Shown in pieces: positions 1 through 11,467 of a stretch of 64,000 nucleotides of DNA. This DNA comes from Mayamaea pseudoterrestris. Lineage: Eukaryota; Bacillariophyta; Bacillariophyceae; Sellaphorales; Sellaphoraceae. Numbering within the stretch: the stretch's first letter is position 1; each line of letters begins with the position of its first letter. The notes beneath the pieces are model-generated. The model was not told the DNA's origin. It made no database searches and saw only the letters and a list, made by a program, of their open reading frames with translations. The stretch is taken from NCBI GenBank assembly GCA_027923505.1, contig BROI01000036.1:169454-233453 (forward strand), given 5' to 3'. Both the position numbers and the translations under genes were made by a program.

Positions 1-50
1 CAAAAACAAGACAAGGATCGTTCAGACACACATTATTTTTTTGCTTCACC

Positions 51-930
51 ATGATGCTCTGCACCAAAACTATCGTCGCCCTTGTGGCACTATCCGCTAC
101 CTCTGTCCTTGGTGTAAGTATGCAGCCTTTTTGTCACTGCAATCGCTTGTTCAGAGTTTACTCGTTGTACTTGCGCTCACAATATTCTGTATTTTTTCGT
201 GAATCTACAGTCCAACTTGCGAAACACCGCGACCGAGATTGATCGCGAGAGCAATACTCATCTCCATGAGACTGCTGCAGTACCCAAAAATCATGGTGAG
301 CGCCGCCTCGACACGATTAACGACGTCTCGATCGCCAAGGAGGGTCGCGTCGACACGTACTACGAACCGAGTGCCTGTTTCGGCTATGGCGCTAACTCTG
401 TCTTTTTGGAGGCATACACTGGCTCCATCAAGCAGGTCGATTACTTTCGAGCCGAAAAGTCTCTTTTCATCAATGTTCAAGTTTGGAAGGACTGCACCGA
501 CCAGTCGGCGACGCGCCTTTCCGCCATTCTGGACACGTTTGAAAGCGATGTCAAGATTGTGATTGCCAAAAACCTCAAGTCGGCGACGGGCAAGGGCAAG
601 GTCTTGAGTGGCAAGCTCGTCACGGAGGTTTGCCCCAAGGTTTGCGTCAATAATTATTGCAACTACGACAATTGTGGCAGCAAGAAGGAAACAATTGGCG
701 AGTTTACGGTGGACGCCACTTGGAGCGCGCTCAAGCCGGCCGAAAACTTTACCAGTACGGAGGGTCATTCGACCGTGGACTTTAATCAAATGGACAGCAG
801 TGTGCGATCCGAGCGAGCGGCGACGGCCAATATCATTGTCAAGTTCAAAGGCACGGCGCTGCCCATGCGAACCAAGTGGACTGGTCTCATCAGCGAGTCG
901 ACAACGACCAACACCTACACGGAGTATTGA
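51..930 (+). CDS. Secreted Cys-rich protein, unknown function (2 exons)
   Basis: Two exons, 51-113 and 211-930, around a 97-bp GT-AG intron (GTAAGT donor, CTACAG acceptor, phase 0). The product is 260 residues. The first exon encodes only a signal peptide: a hydrophobic stretch after Lys6 ending in a small-residue cleavage site near SVLG, so the protein probably enters the secretory route. The mature part has no transmembrane helix and a Cys cluster near residues 150-170 (pattern C-x3-C-x4-C-x4-C), which suggests disulfides. I recognise no family. The first of two adjacent ATGs is taken as start; the second would barely change the signal peptide. The stop lies 70 bp from the stop of the convergent bromodomain gene. 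A long reading frame on the opposite strand (205-990) is a codon-bias shadow. Confidence 0.75.
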
Positions 931-1000
931 TAAAGTGAAGTCATAGATTTTATATGGTTTGTTGTTTGTGTACATTAAATCTTGCAGCAATATTATTACG

Positions 1001-4000
1001 CTATGCCAAACCGAGGGCTTTGAGTCGGTCGGCGTTTCGCGCCACTCGTTCGGCTCGCAGCTTTTCGTACTCGCTCAACTCAATTTCTTCTTCGGCATGT
1101 TCGTTCGTTTCTTGCCCTGCGCGCTTGCGTCGTTGTAGTTCCTTAATGTCAATGACATCAAACGGCTGCCGATCGTCAACGAAATAAGCGTGATTGCAAA
1201 TAATCGATCCAGACGACAACGAATCCATGGTGATCGGTTCGACCTCGCCCAAGTGTCCAGAATGGATCAGTCCACGAATGACCCACCGCAGCGCTGGGGC
1301 CAATAGTGGCGAGCGAATCTCCCAAATCCCATCGCCGCCATCATTGACAGGAATGACTCGACCAAGATATGGTGGGAACGAATCGTCTGCAAAAAGGCCA
1401 ATGTCCGAATCTGATATCAGCTCTTTTGCGCAGTCTCGATAGGCATTAGCAAAGATGGCTTCGTGAACCTTTTCGCAAATGTGCTCGACCTCAAGTCGTG
1501 ACGTAGGTAGGCGATCATCAGGTTCAAGCAAAGGTTCAGACGAAACATAAGTTAATGTCCTCTTACTCATCGCAACATTTGTTGGTTGACCACTATCGAG
1601 TTGAGCGCGCGTCGAACGTCGCAGGCCAGTTGCCTCTTGCTCGTCGACTTGTTGATACATGGCTACAAGACCATCCAGCTCATCGTCTTGGTCTATTGGA
1701 TCCAGCTCAATGTCATGACGTTCGACTCCGAGGCGGCATGTCCATTGCGATGAAAGAGCAAATGTCGCGGCATCCGTGTTGACAGGAAGGCTTGCCAGCG
1801 GTCCTCCGAGTCCAGCTGATTCCGTAATGATCTTTTGCAGCTTCCAGGATCGTTCAATAGCTCGAGCCGACGCATCTTCTCGGGGAATCGAATCGGGAGG
1901 CTGCTGCTTTCGTTTCTTGTTTCGACGCGACTGGCCGTATTCTTCATCCTGGTCACTTTCGTACACGTATACGTCGACATCTGAATCTTCGTCAACGTAA
2001 ATGCTGCTGCTTTGGCGACTACGAACGCCAACACCACCCTCCGCGGCAACAGTGGCCTGTTCAATCCTTTTCAAAACGGCGGTCTTCAGCTGTTCGGCCG
2101 AGACATGTACCCAATCTCCTGGTGGATTGAAGAGCATTGCATTGTCAAAGACCAGCTCTACATCGGATTTAAATGGTCCGTTTAGCATGCGGCCTATCGT
2201 CGTCCGATGACTGGACTGACCAGGAAGAATATTTGCATAATCGCCATACTGGAGTTTCGATTCGACAGTGGAAACATCCATGGGATGCTCAACAACACTT
2301 CGATACGTGGGAATGTTGAGCGCAATCGGATCGACAGGCCGCAGAAATAGACCTGGAGAAGCAGCAGAGACTTCAATGTGAGCACATATTAAAATATACC
2401 GATAGAACTAACAATATGGTGAGCACACGTACCAGCTTTGTCTTGACGTTGAAGAAACTTGATGATCTTTTGACATTCTTGAAATGCTGGCGACGAGGAG
2501 TCATAGTCAAATTGCTGAATAGTGTAGATAATCGAACTATTGTCCAGCTTGCACGCCGTCGCACCGTCCAACAGTGTCGCCCAGGTGGCTTCCGCGTTTG
2601 CTAACGATGCTTCCGGCAAAATCAGTATCCGATGCTGAACCTTTTTGCCTCTGTCCAGCAATGAATCATGTCCCACAATCGTGTAGTTGCGCGACTGCGT
2701 CGTGTCCTCATTGTCAACCGCAATTAATGCGATTTTGGTATTCGCAGCATTCGCGAACACGTTGCCTGCACGCGAACGAGAGGCAACGTTGTCAAGATGA
2801 TACATTTCAGCTGCTGCCACCCCTGCGCGCGTTTGCGCTTCCGTCAACAAGAGTACACCGCCCGGAACACCATTTACTGGTACTTTATCGTCAGCGCCGC
2901 TCACTGAAATCGCACGGAATCGCATGCGTCGTTCCACCGGGGTTGGTTCCTTCGCATTCCCGATGGCTTGCTGCTCAGCACTTTCGACAGCATCCTCCGC
3001 CAAGGCCAATGATGGAGCGTAGTCCATGACTCGGTACCAATGGCAGGCTGATCGTTCATCCGTATTATGCTGCTGTGCAGGTCGGTATATTTTCTGGCCG
3101 ATAAGTTCATGTCCCGATGAATGCCATTCCACTAACGACGGGTCTTCATAGTCGGTATCATCCATACTTTCCATCGAGCCAGGACGTTCGTCAGCAGCAG
3201 TGGCGATGATTGCAATTGGTACTTGCGACATATTTTGCAACACCAATTGACGAAGATAAAGCTCAGTTTCGTGTAGCTGACGCAAATATTGACAAAGTTG
3301 TCGCCGGCGGTGCAGGCCGCTTTCTTCAAGCCGAAGCAGCGGCCGGCTTGCAAGAGTCGCCAAAACATCCTTGTCGCCAGTATTCGTGTCAACCGTCAAA
3401 CGACCGAGCTGGTTCCGCTTCCAAACAAGCCTGCCAAGTGCAGTTCGGATGCGGCGAAGTGGGTCAGTGCTCTCATCGGGCACTGCCGAAAGAAGTCCCA
3501 CCGCAGTCTGAAAGCCCTTCTGCGATGTCAAGCGAAGGATCGTATCCATCAATTGTTTAGGAGTCATGTTGGATTGGCTTCCGTAAAACACGTCTGACTC
3601 TCCTCCCCGCCTTGTCCGACGCCCTGATGCAGCATCCTGTGCGGCCGCTTCATCAGCCAACGTCTGCGCAAGAGCAAAATCCTTGGCGGCGGCATCCTCG
3701 GAAGTCCTTTCGCCGCTAGCGTCCATCGCGTCTGATTTCAATCCTCCTGACTGCAGTCGCTTCTGCTCAATGTATTCCTCAACAGTATCCGACCAAGACG
3801 GCCATATCGTGTATCCTCCATGAATTCCCTTGTATCGCCAAAGATCATGCGCTTTTTGCCGCTTGAACTCTTGCTCTGCTAGCCGCGCACTTTCAGCTAA
3901 TCGTTGCGCTTCAACGTCTGACGCAAAACCATCGTCATCGTGCGCAATACCAACAACAAAGTTTGACCTGCCAAAGTATTGCGTCTCCCAGTCCGTGACA

Positions 4001-6066
4001 TTGTCGTCTTCGTGCGGCTCGGCTAGTTTCAACACAAGTCGCGAGGACGAACTGACAAAACCTGTGCCAGTAGCTGCAGCTCCCAACGAGGCAGACAAGA
4101 TTCGCTCCCAAATGAGCTCGTCGACAGGCGAAAGCAAGGATGTAGCATCCTCTCCCATGTCTCCAATCGCTACTCTTCGCTTCTTCTTCTTGGCTTCATT
4201 TTCGCGAAGAAGCAAAACGTGAAAGACCGACTGCAGATCCGACACGGTCAAAAGTTTGGATGTTTTGCGACCGAGCCATTCCATGATTGCCGGATTCGTC
4301 AGCGCCAAATATGGATTAGTATCTTCCTCATCGTCGTTGTCTTCAACTTCGTCAATAGCAACGTCCTCCATAGTGGCGTCGGCAGTTCCAGCCAGTGGCT
4401 CTGGTTGTTCAAGCTCCAAGTCCTTGATATTCTCCTTGACATAGACTGGAGCATTACTAGAACTGTCAGCGTCGTCATCGTCATCGGCCGCTTCCTCGTC
4501 ATTCTTTGGTTCAAAGTCTTCATCGTCATTGTCGCCAACCTCTTCTTCCTCGGCCACGCTGCTTGGACTGGACGGAGGTTGTGACGTTGATGGTTCGTCG
4601 ACAACAGGTTCTTCGACTTGTTGTGCGGCTTCAAACTTAGCATTAACATTCAGCGTGTCACCATCACCATCCATTGCTGCAGTCGCATCCTGTACCTCGC
4701 TAGTAGCCATTGTCTCATGTTTGCTCTGCTCGTCAATAACTTCGTTACTCGCTGCCGTCGATTCCACGTCAACGTTGCTTTGCTGTTGAATGTCGCCGTT
4801 TCCACCTTGTTGATTGTCGTCATGCTCCTCCATTGCCGCTTCATCGAGCAAGTGCTGCTTCAAGTACAAGGCAATCGTTCCGCCGTTGACCACCTTCCAC
4901 GTTGTCGTGGGATCACTGAACGACACTGGCTCGTGCGGCGGCACCACATTGTGACTGCTACTAGTCAATGCCGCTACTACTGGCGGCTGCTGCTGCACGT
5001 CGGAATCACTCTTGGTAATGGCGATGCGCACACTGGATCTTCGCAGCGCCGCCGCCGCCTTGAGCGCCTTGGCTGACTTGCTCTTTGACGTTGTTTTGCC
5101 TCCTGTAGCAACATCGTCCGCAGCTGCAGCCGTAGCGTCATGAACCAGCGTCGCGTACACCAACCGACAACCCTGCTTGATGCGCGCCACCAACTGCGAG
5201 GGCGTAAACGTTACCGGAAGCGTTTTTATCAAGTGACTCGATGATGATTGCTGCTTTTGCGCCTGCATTACTTCCGGCGGCAAGATCAAGTATTGGTTGG
5301 GATGCTTGCGGTAGTAGTCGGGAATGGACCAATACGGTGACGACGACGACACTCCACCTGCACCTTTGCTGGCCTTGCTTTTGCTTGTATTGACGTTTCC
5401 ATCACTTGCACCATTCGCCATTTCCCGCTGCTTTTGCTTGAGAAACTGCAGATTGACTTCCTCAATGGCCGCCACCAGAGTGAGCGAGGGAAGCCAGTCT
5501 TCCACGACGTGACGGTACAAGGCATTGGCCAATTTTGCTTCCACAGTGCTCAAGGCTTGGCTGGATGGCGTGACGGAGAATGGAACGGTAGCGCGAGTAG
5601 TAATATTTGTAGCGGCTGCTGGAGACGTTATTGCCGGCAGTTGCTGCTGCTGCAAATCCTTGGCGACGCGATCGACTGCCATGTAAATTTGTTCTTGGTC
5701 ACTGTTATTTCCATTCGCTTTATTATTCGCCTCGTCAATACTAGCAGCAGACGACAACGACGAACCATTCGCTACAATGCCTCTCCAAAGAGCCGGCTGT
5801 CTCGCATCGAGTTTTTGCTGCGGACAAAAGGAAACGAGCGGCATGGTCGTGTCAATTGGAACATAATGAATCTGCTTGCTTGTCGCTGCATCAGCAGTTT
5901 GTTGCTGCAGCACTGGTCCCTGCAATACTGTAGACCCAAGCAAATGATGATTGAACGTCCATGGAGATTCATCCGTTTCTTTTTCTTGCTGCTGATTGAT
6001 AGTTCCGGTAGTTGCCGCTGGAGTAGCCTTGGTGGACCGCTTGGGACGACCGCGTCGGGAAGGCAT
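1001..6066 (-). CDS. Large bromodomain protein with N-terminal AT-hook-like motif (2 exons)
   Basis: Two exons on the minus strand, 6066-2433 and 2352-1001, joined across an 80-bp intron (GTACGT donor, TTCTCCAG acceptor). The product is 1,661 residues. The intron falls inside the bromodomain: exon 1 supplies the first helix (QECQKIIKFLQRQDKAG) and exon 2 continues with GLFLRPVDP and the ZA loop (NIPTYRSVVEHPMDVSTVESKL). The acetyl-lysine Asn lies in DNAMLFNPPGDW. This places the domain near residues 1190-1300, so acetyl-histone binding in the nucleus is likely. The start is chosen at MPSRRGRPKRSTK, an AT-hook-like basic motif; an upstream ATG at 6123 would add 19 unlikely residues. Long acidic and Gln/Ser-rich low-complexity tracts fill residues 350-600. 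No ATPase, acetyltransferase or other catalytic domain was recognised. Confidence 0.85.
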
Positions 6067-6504
6067 GTTGCTGATTGCTGATTGCGTACTGATGCCTGAT
6101 GCAACGAGAATTGAAACGATCAAGAGGCTTGCTCGAGTCGGAGATTGGAGCTTCTAAGTGATAGAGACGATTATTTTGCAACGCGTTCGGCGCAGTATTT
6201 ATTTTGTACAAGGCTCCGACAGAGTAACCAGAGCAAGATGTTGGGAGCGTTCGCTCGATGCTCCCATGGCCGCGCGCAACGAGAGGCGCCGCGCGAACTC
6301 AGCAGTGTCGCACTACTACCGGAGGGTTGGCGTGCGCGCCGAGGACGGTTTTCAGTTAACAAGACGAGTCGTACCGGTAATGGATGCAATCTTTCGTTTG
6401 GCGTTTCACGCATTGGATCCATGGCGCATTGACGCTGCCATCCTGCCCATTAGCGTATCGAATCGTCCTTCGGTCGGCATATATACTACGCGAAACCATT
6501 CATC
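6067..6504. promoter_or_regulatory. Divergent intergenic region
   Basis: About 440 bp separate the start of the bromodomain gene (minus strand) from the proposed first exon of the Cys-rich gene (plus strand). It must hold both promoters. No specific element was recognised, and the short reading frames here look accidental. Confidence 0.4.
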
Positions 6505-7765
6505 ATGAGCGACATTGACTTTGCCGGATTGTCGAAGCGAACGAAGCAGCAGCAGTCGGTACGACGAGGAAGAAAAAATGATTGTATTCGGATTCGCGTC
6601 GCAGCCTTTACTAATTTATTTCGCCTCCTTTCACTCTAATTTGTTCAGCTATCAGCAGAAACTACTCCAGCAATATTGATGCTTGGGCGCGACGTTTTCT
6701 GCCAGCACGTTTTTCAGTACCTCCGTCGCGACGACATCAAGCGTTGCGTGGTGGCGGCAAGTCAAAGCAAGACTCTACACGAGCATTTTCAACTGCAAGC
6801 CCAGTTTTGCCGCCACCATGGATCAAGTCCTGAGTTTGATGATGCAGCACCATTTTGCATGGACGGTCGCAGGGAGCTGCAAGCATATTTTCGCTGCGGC
6901 AAGTGCGAAAACTTTTACTCTAAATTCCGGGATGCACTTTGCCTTGGATATTGCGGAATGAAGCTTTGCTCCACATGCGGTCCAGGACTAGTCTGTCTGA
7001 TCTGTCATGAGATCAAGCACAAGGACTGCTTTGACTGTGGTTCCATTGAATGCTGCAAGTTGTGCGAAAGGTCATACTGCTCAGGGTGCATTACGCTCAA
7101 CAAGTGTCATGATTGCAAGTCACTACATTGCGACGATTGTAGCTGGCACGCAATGCACTATTGCAACATTTGCAGACAAGGGTTTTGCGACGAATGCTAT
7201 GAGCAATGTTGGGGATGTGGCAATTATTATTGCCTAAATCATGGTGATCGGATGGAACAATGCGTTGGGTGCGACGAGGAAATGCTCTGTGGAACCTGTC
7301 GACAAGATCATAAGAATATCAGATTAGGGTGCGTGAATGTGAATTGCAATCACCGCTATTGTTGTGAACCTCGTACATTTCGTTTCTGCACTTTGTGTGG
7401 GAATGTTTTTTTTTGAAGTCTCCGACTTTGTTGAGTGTTGCGGAGTGTACGGCTGCGAAACTGACTTTCGATGCAAAGATTGTGAGATGCAATGTGTCAA
7501 GTGTAAGCGCCACCTTTGCGGCAATTGTGACCTCAAAGTGGCAACTTGCGATAATTGCGAGCGAGTCCAGTGCCACGACTGCGGCGCATTCGAGTATGAC
7601 CAGGAATCTGAAAATATCCTTTGCCCCGCTTGCAACCAATTTCAAGATCAAGAAGAGTACAGCCAGTCATGCGCAAAGCGTCCATGCTTGGAACATGCTT
7701 TTCCAGTTGCGAGCGACCCTGCTGTGTCAACGGCAGCCAATGGAACGCCGTCACAAATGCCTTGA
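6505..7765 (+). CDS. F-box-like Cys-rich zinc-binding protein, broken by a frameshift
   Basis: Proposed exon 1 is 6505-6558 (MSDIDFAGLSKRTKQQQS), followed by a 90-bp intron (GTACGA to TTCAG) and exon 2 from 6649, which joins in frame. The N-terminal segment GRDVFCQHVFQYLRRDDIKRCVVAAS resembles an F-box, and the rest is dense in C-x2-C pairs with interspersed His, so several zinc ions are probably bound. The frame closes at 7416 immediately after a run of nine T (7405-7413). It resumes in the next frame with the same Cys-pair pattern (CKDCEMQCVKCKRHLCGNC) and ends at 7765. Eight Ts would keep one frame. Either this is a homopolymer sequencing error or the gene is a recent pseudogene. An alternative start is the ATG at 6679, if the pyrimidine-rich TCCTTTCACTCTAA motif at 6626 is a transcription start rather than an intron tract. 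Confidence 0.6.
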
Positions 7766-8277
7766 TCTTTGGTGTAAGCAGCAGTGTGAGTAGACTCGTA
7801 GCATAACCGTTGGTATTACTGTAATTGAACAATTTACTGCCCAGTGAACGTAGTGTCTATACTTTACTTCACCGATAGGCCAATGATTTAACGTTGCCAT
7901 AGCACTCAATGCTTATGCTTGATGCCCACCCGTCAGCCAAGTCAAACGATTTATAACGATCATTGGAGCAGTCAATTCTCGTATTTGAGACATTGGCTGT
8001 TATTAGCTTTCGATTATGAGCTCCGCGACATTTGCGAAGAATACTGTTCCACAATTACAGCTTACTAATATCATTGGTTTACCCACAATAGCTGAATGCA
8101 TCGATAATTCGCCCGCGTTTCTTTTCATGATGCAAACGTTCCGATCAATACAATTGCCCTGCGACTCGCTCGTCGCATCCATTCGACCATGATTCCATCC
8201 TCCGTCTTCCGTCGTCCATTCGAATCTTGACGACCAAGTCGACAAACAGCTTTCTTCCTTTCACTCTAACTCTAAAA
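7766..8277. other. Intergenic, no gene seen
   Basis: About 510 bp between the Cys-rich gene and the cupin gene. Only short reading frames without family resemblance occur. The segment 8256-8269 (TCCTTTCACTCTAA), just before the cupin start, repeats a 14-mer found at 6626-6639 and looks like an initiator element. Confidence 0.35.
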
Positions 8278-8985
8278 ATGAACACGAATCAGTTTCTCCC
8301 TTCATCAGCCGCTGAACTCGTCGAGTTGCTCCATTTACTCCCGCATCCAGAAGGAGGATTCTTCCTCGAAACCTTTCGCTCCGGAAGTCTTCCCATGAGC
8401 AGCAAGGGACAAACCAATTTTAACGTTGACCAAAAACACGATCTAGTCACTACGAATGGCAGAAGTCACTGCCGACCTGACGGAGAGAATCGCCGCAACT
8501 GTCTCACGTCAATCTACTGGGTTCCGACCGTCAACAGCCCAAAGCAACCATTGGTGTGTAACGAATCCGATCACGTTCACTACTACCAGGGCGGCCTGCC
8601 GATGAAATACACGCAGTACGACTTGGCGAAACAATCAACGGAAACTGTCATTTTGGGACCAGACTTGAGACGCGGACACTTGCTGCAGTATGCCGTCAAG
8701 GGAGGCAACTGGAAGTGTGCCGAGCTCATGGTGGAGCAGCATCATGACAATGACACGCTTAATAACACTATTGACGCCGACTACTCCATTATATCCGAAG
8801 CCGTTGGGCCCGGCTTTGACTTTTACGACTTTCACTTTGTGTCGCCCCATGAACTTGACCAGCAACCAGACGAGATGCGGCAGCAGTTGAAACCCTTTCT
8901 GCAAGCGTCGCTGCAAATGGCGGAGATTGAACAGCATTACCATGATGAACATGTTCAACAAACCAAGACGAAGGAGCGATTGTAG
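8278..8985 (+). CDS. DUF985 (Cupin_5) family protein
   Basis: Single exon, 235 residues. The N-terminal LLPHPEGGFFLETFRS is the hallmark of the DUF985/Cupin_5 family, and it is followed by an expected block ending in VHYYQGGLPMKYTQYDL. The C-terminal PGFDFYDFHFVSPHEL matches the family's closing strand motif. These are small beta-barrel proteins with a possible sugar or metal pocket; no activity is firmly established. Compared with bacterial members there is an insertion around residues 45-75 (polar, Asn/His/Arg-rich). The start at 8278 is preferred because it follows an A-rich context and the initiator-like motif 20 bp upstream. No targeting peptide is evident, so a cytosolic location is likely. 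Confidence 0.85.
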   Translation: MNTNQFLPSSAAELVELLHLLPHPEGGFFLETFRSGSLPMSSKGQTNFNVDQKHDLVTTNGRSHCRPDGENRRNCLTSIYWVPTVNSPKQPLVCNESDHVHYYQGGLPMKYTQYDLAKQSTETVILGPDLRRGHLLQYAVKGGNWKCAELMVEQHHDNDTLNNTIDADYSIISEAVGPGFDFYDFHFVSPHELDQQPDEMRQQLKPFLQASLQMAEIEQHYHDEHVQQTKTKERL

Positions 8986-9273
8986 AATAGTACGTCATGT
9001 CGCTGTTGATGGGTTTTATTGTTGGTGCGGCTCAGGGAACTGGAACTATAGTGGGCGACGCGCGAGAGATCGTTAATTCTGCTCGTTCACTATACATTTG
9101 ATATAAATGTTCCAAGACATATACAATACAATAAAATGTCATCTATTGTCTCCATGAAACTTGAAGTAAAGCTATAACAAGTCGTACTGATCATGGAAGT
9201 CTTTACAATGCGTAGAAGCGTGTTTGCTAACAGTTGCAAGAAGCAGCATCATGGCATCAGGGCAGCCCATAAT

Positions 9274-9846
9274 CTATAAAGTCGCCTTATCTATGATCTT
9301 TCCATTCACATCGTTCTCCGTACAGTACAGCGCATCCATTTCAACACTAGTAATGGCTCCTTGCGCAGGCGTGAGATCGGCTGGCCGATGCGCCGAATCG
9401 CAGCACCAGCATAAGGCGTATACCATTGAAAAAACCATTACCACCAACACAAGAGTCGGCAGGACAACAGGATAAGCTTGAAAACCAAAGGCTGCCATAA
9501 TCATGAAAACACCAGCGAATAGTAGAATCCATTTGCCAAATAATCCAGCCAAGGTAATGTACGTGCCGCTCGTCGCCAACAAGATGCTTGCCGGATTCGA
9601 TTCTCCTTTCGCCAAGCCTTGTGCAATCGGCGCAAGCAAAATAAGGCCCATGCCTAACACAACAACGAGCAGTCGGGCAATACCACGTGCGATGCGAAAG
9701 CATCGACTTCGGCATGTTAGCCGTTCGTACTGCATGGCTTCACCGTTGCCCAATGGGATTGGAATCTCATCCGTGGCAATAAACATCTGTCCATGTCCTT
9801 CGAAATTATCTTTCATCTTGATCACTAACGGCTCCTGCGGCATCAT
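9274..9846 (-). CDS. Small four-helix membrane protein, unknown
   Basis: Single exon of 190 residues. After a polar ~55-residue N-terminus there are about four hydrophobic segments: RLLVVVLGMGLILLAPIAQG, an ILLATSGTYITLAGLFG stretch, WILLFAGVFMIMAAFGF, and VVLPTLVLVVMVFSMVYALCWCC. The last ends in a Cys-rich patch that could be lipidated. The C-terminal tail is acidic and soluble. I recognise no family; the size recalls MARVEL- or DUF-type four-helix proteins, but no diagnostic motif is present. Start: the first of two consecutive ATGs at 9846; a TTTAG/AAG upstream could be a splice acceptor, so an extra 5' exon cannot be excluded. Confidence 0.6.
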   Translation of the reverse strand: MMPQEPLVIKMKDNFEGHGQMFIATDEIPIPLGNGEAMQYERLTCRSRCFRIARGIARLLVVVLGMGLILLAPIAQGLAKGESNPASILLATSGTYITLAGLFGKWILLFAGVFMIMAAFGFQAYPVVLPTLVLVVMVFSMVYALCWCCDSAHRPADLTPAQGAITSVEMDALYCTENDVNGKIIDKATL

Positions 9847-10093
9847 ATACGCGTCGACTGCTTCTAAAGTAATGCAAAAGCCTCAATGGTTAATCATGGT
9901 GTATGGTGTCTGCATGAGGATGAGGAACGAACGCGAGGTTGACGAATAACTGCACACGCTTGAAAAGTGTCAAAACCAGTCACAAATGACCGTTTTTAAT
10001 CGTGCCACGATCACGGTGACGAGTACGCTTTTGTTAGCTACGTAATCATTCACTGCTACCTAAACGAAGGGCAAGGAACTATGTTTACAGTCA

Positions 10094-11467
10094 TTATGAA
10101 ATCCGCTGCACCTGCCGCCACTTGTCCTGTAAAATACTGCCAACGGGTAGGTCGACGATGCGCTCAAACTCTGCCGTCGCCGAAACTGCTGCAGCATTGT
10201 CCTCATCACAGTTCGTTGCATCCATGCTTGCTTCCGCCGACTGGTTTTGTAGCAAGTAGTAGTCTTGGTACGAAACAGGCTGTGACTTTTGCAAGGGTAC
10301 ATGTTGCGAAACATTTGCAATCCAATTTGCTAGAGCAAGCCGCTCCGCCACCTCGCGAATGGAGCGGTACGAGGGTGGATAAGCAAAGTAAACGAGCGAA
10401 ACGCGAGCCTCAGTCGTTGGTGAAACGACGCGATGCAACGGCGACGGGAAGCATGCAAAAGGTGTAGTGGTGTCGTTGCGATCCGCCGCAAGTGATGTCG
10501 CGAGCGCATTCGTCGCAGCATTCTCCAGCAACAAGGCTTGGTGTATCGCCAGACTGGTAATGTCTCCAATATGAACTACAAAGCGAACAAATGTGGAAGC
10601 TGCTGCAGCATCGCTTGGTCTCGCTGCATGGTTCAATTCCGCAATGGTCGGAACATTGATCCATTCTCCACATCTTCGACAGTACGTTTGCAAACCACCA
10701 ATGGTTTCATCCTGGTAAACAACGGTGAAGCTGCCCCAGTCGGTATGCGGACTGGATCCAAACGTAGCAGTATTGTTGGAGCCGTCACTATCACTCGCCA
10801 CTGGATGGTAGTAAAAGGCGCGCAGCAGATCAGTGCAGCTGGATGGTTTATAGTCGCCATCGTCCTCCTCGTCCAGTAAAAGTCCACCTGGTAACTGTAA
10901 AGCTCGACGGACACTTGCCGCGACGGCATGAAGCAGTTTCGTCCAAGTTTTCATACGCCGCTGCACCAAGCTAGTCTTGCTGCTGCTAGAAATATTTGCA
11001 TCGCATAACGCTGCTGCATTCGCCATTGTCATTTCCCAGGATAACTTTGGCTCCACTGTCGCCGTTCCAGACGCTCCACTCTCAAAGGATCGAAATGTGA
11101 GACTCATGTCAGATGCTGGTTGTTGAATTATCTCCTCTTTGAACATTTCTCGCATCATGCTAGTCCAATCGAACGGATGCAACAGAACTGAATCGTCGTC
11201 GTTGTTATCATGCGAATCGTCATCGCAAGCACTGTCTCGTCTACATAATCGACTCGAATCAATGCAGACAAGCGACCAGCCAGTCGCATAAAGATTTTGA
11301 AGCAATTGCTGGCAGAGCTCCTCAGAAGCTGTTTCTTGCCATGTGTCATGCGAATTGTTGCTCCTGCTGTTAATTTTTGAATGCGGCAAAGTGAACCAAT
11401 GCGTCAAATCAACGACTTGATTTGCAGTTTTCTGGCAGACGCAACAATCAGATGAACAAGAAGTCAT
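10094..11467 (-). CDS. 2-oxoglutarate/Fe(II)-dependent dioxygenase, isopenicillin-N-synthase-like
   Basis: Single exon; with the start at 11467 the product is 457 residues. The iron-binding triad is visible: His241 and Asp243 in SPHTDWGSFTVV, and His345 in FPSPLHRVVSP. The 2-oxoglutarate-binding Arg355 lies in EARVSLVYFAYP (R-x-S). Between them are GGLQTYCRRCGEWINVP and VVHIGDITSLAI, the usual order for the DIOX/IPNS superfamily. The N-terminal half contains Asp/Ser-rich insertions not usual in plant enzymes and a cluster of four Cys near residues 3-11 (CSSDCCVC). Substrate cannot be inferred. An ATG 165 bp upstream (11632) is in frame but gives a less convincing leader. Confidence 0.8.
   Translation of the reverse strand: MTSCSSDCCVCQKTANQVVDLTHWFTLPHSKINSRSNNSHDTWQETASEELCQQLLQNLYATGWSLVCIDSSRLCRRDSACDDDSHDNNDDDSVLLHPFDWTSMMREMFKEEIIQQPASDMSLTFRSFESGASGTATVEPKLSWEMTMANAAALCDANISSSSKTSLVQRRMKTWTKLLHAVAASVRRALQLPGGLLLDEEDDGDYKPSSCTDLLRAFYYHPVASDSDGSNNTATFGSSPHTDWGSFTVVYQDETIGGLQTYCRRCGEWINVPTIAELNHAARPSDAAAASTFVRFVVHIGDITSLAIHQALLLENAATNALATSLAADRNDTTTPFACFPSPLHRVVSPTTEARVSLVYFAYPPSYRSIREVAERLALANWIANVSQHVPLQKSQPVSYQDYYLLQNQSAEASMDATNCDEDNAAAVSATAEFERIVDLPVGSILQDKWRQVQRIS

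Noticed and set aside
205-990. 261-codon minus-strand frame over the secreted-protein gene
   Set aside because: Antisense shadow; the plus strand has a signal peptide, a clean intron and better protein character.
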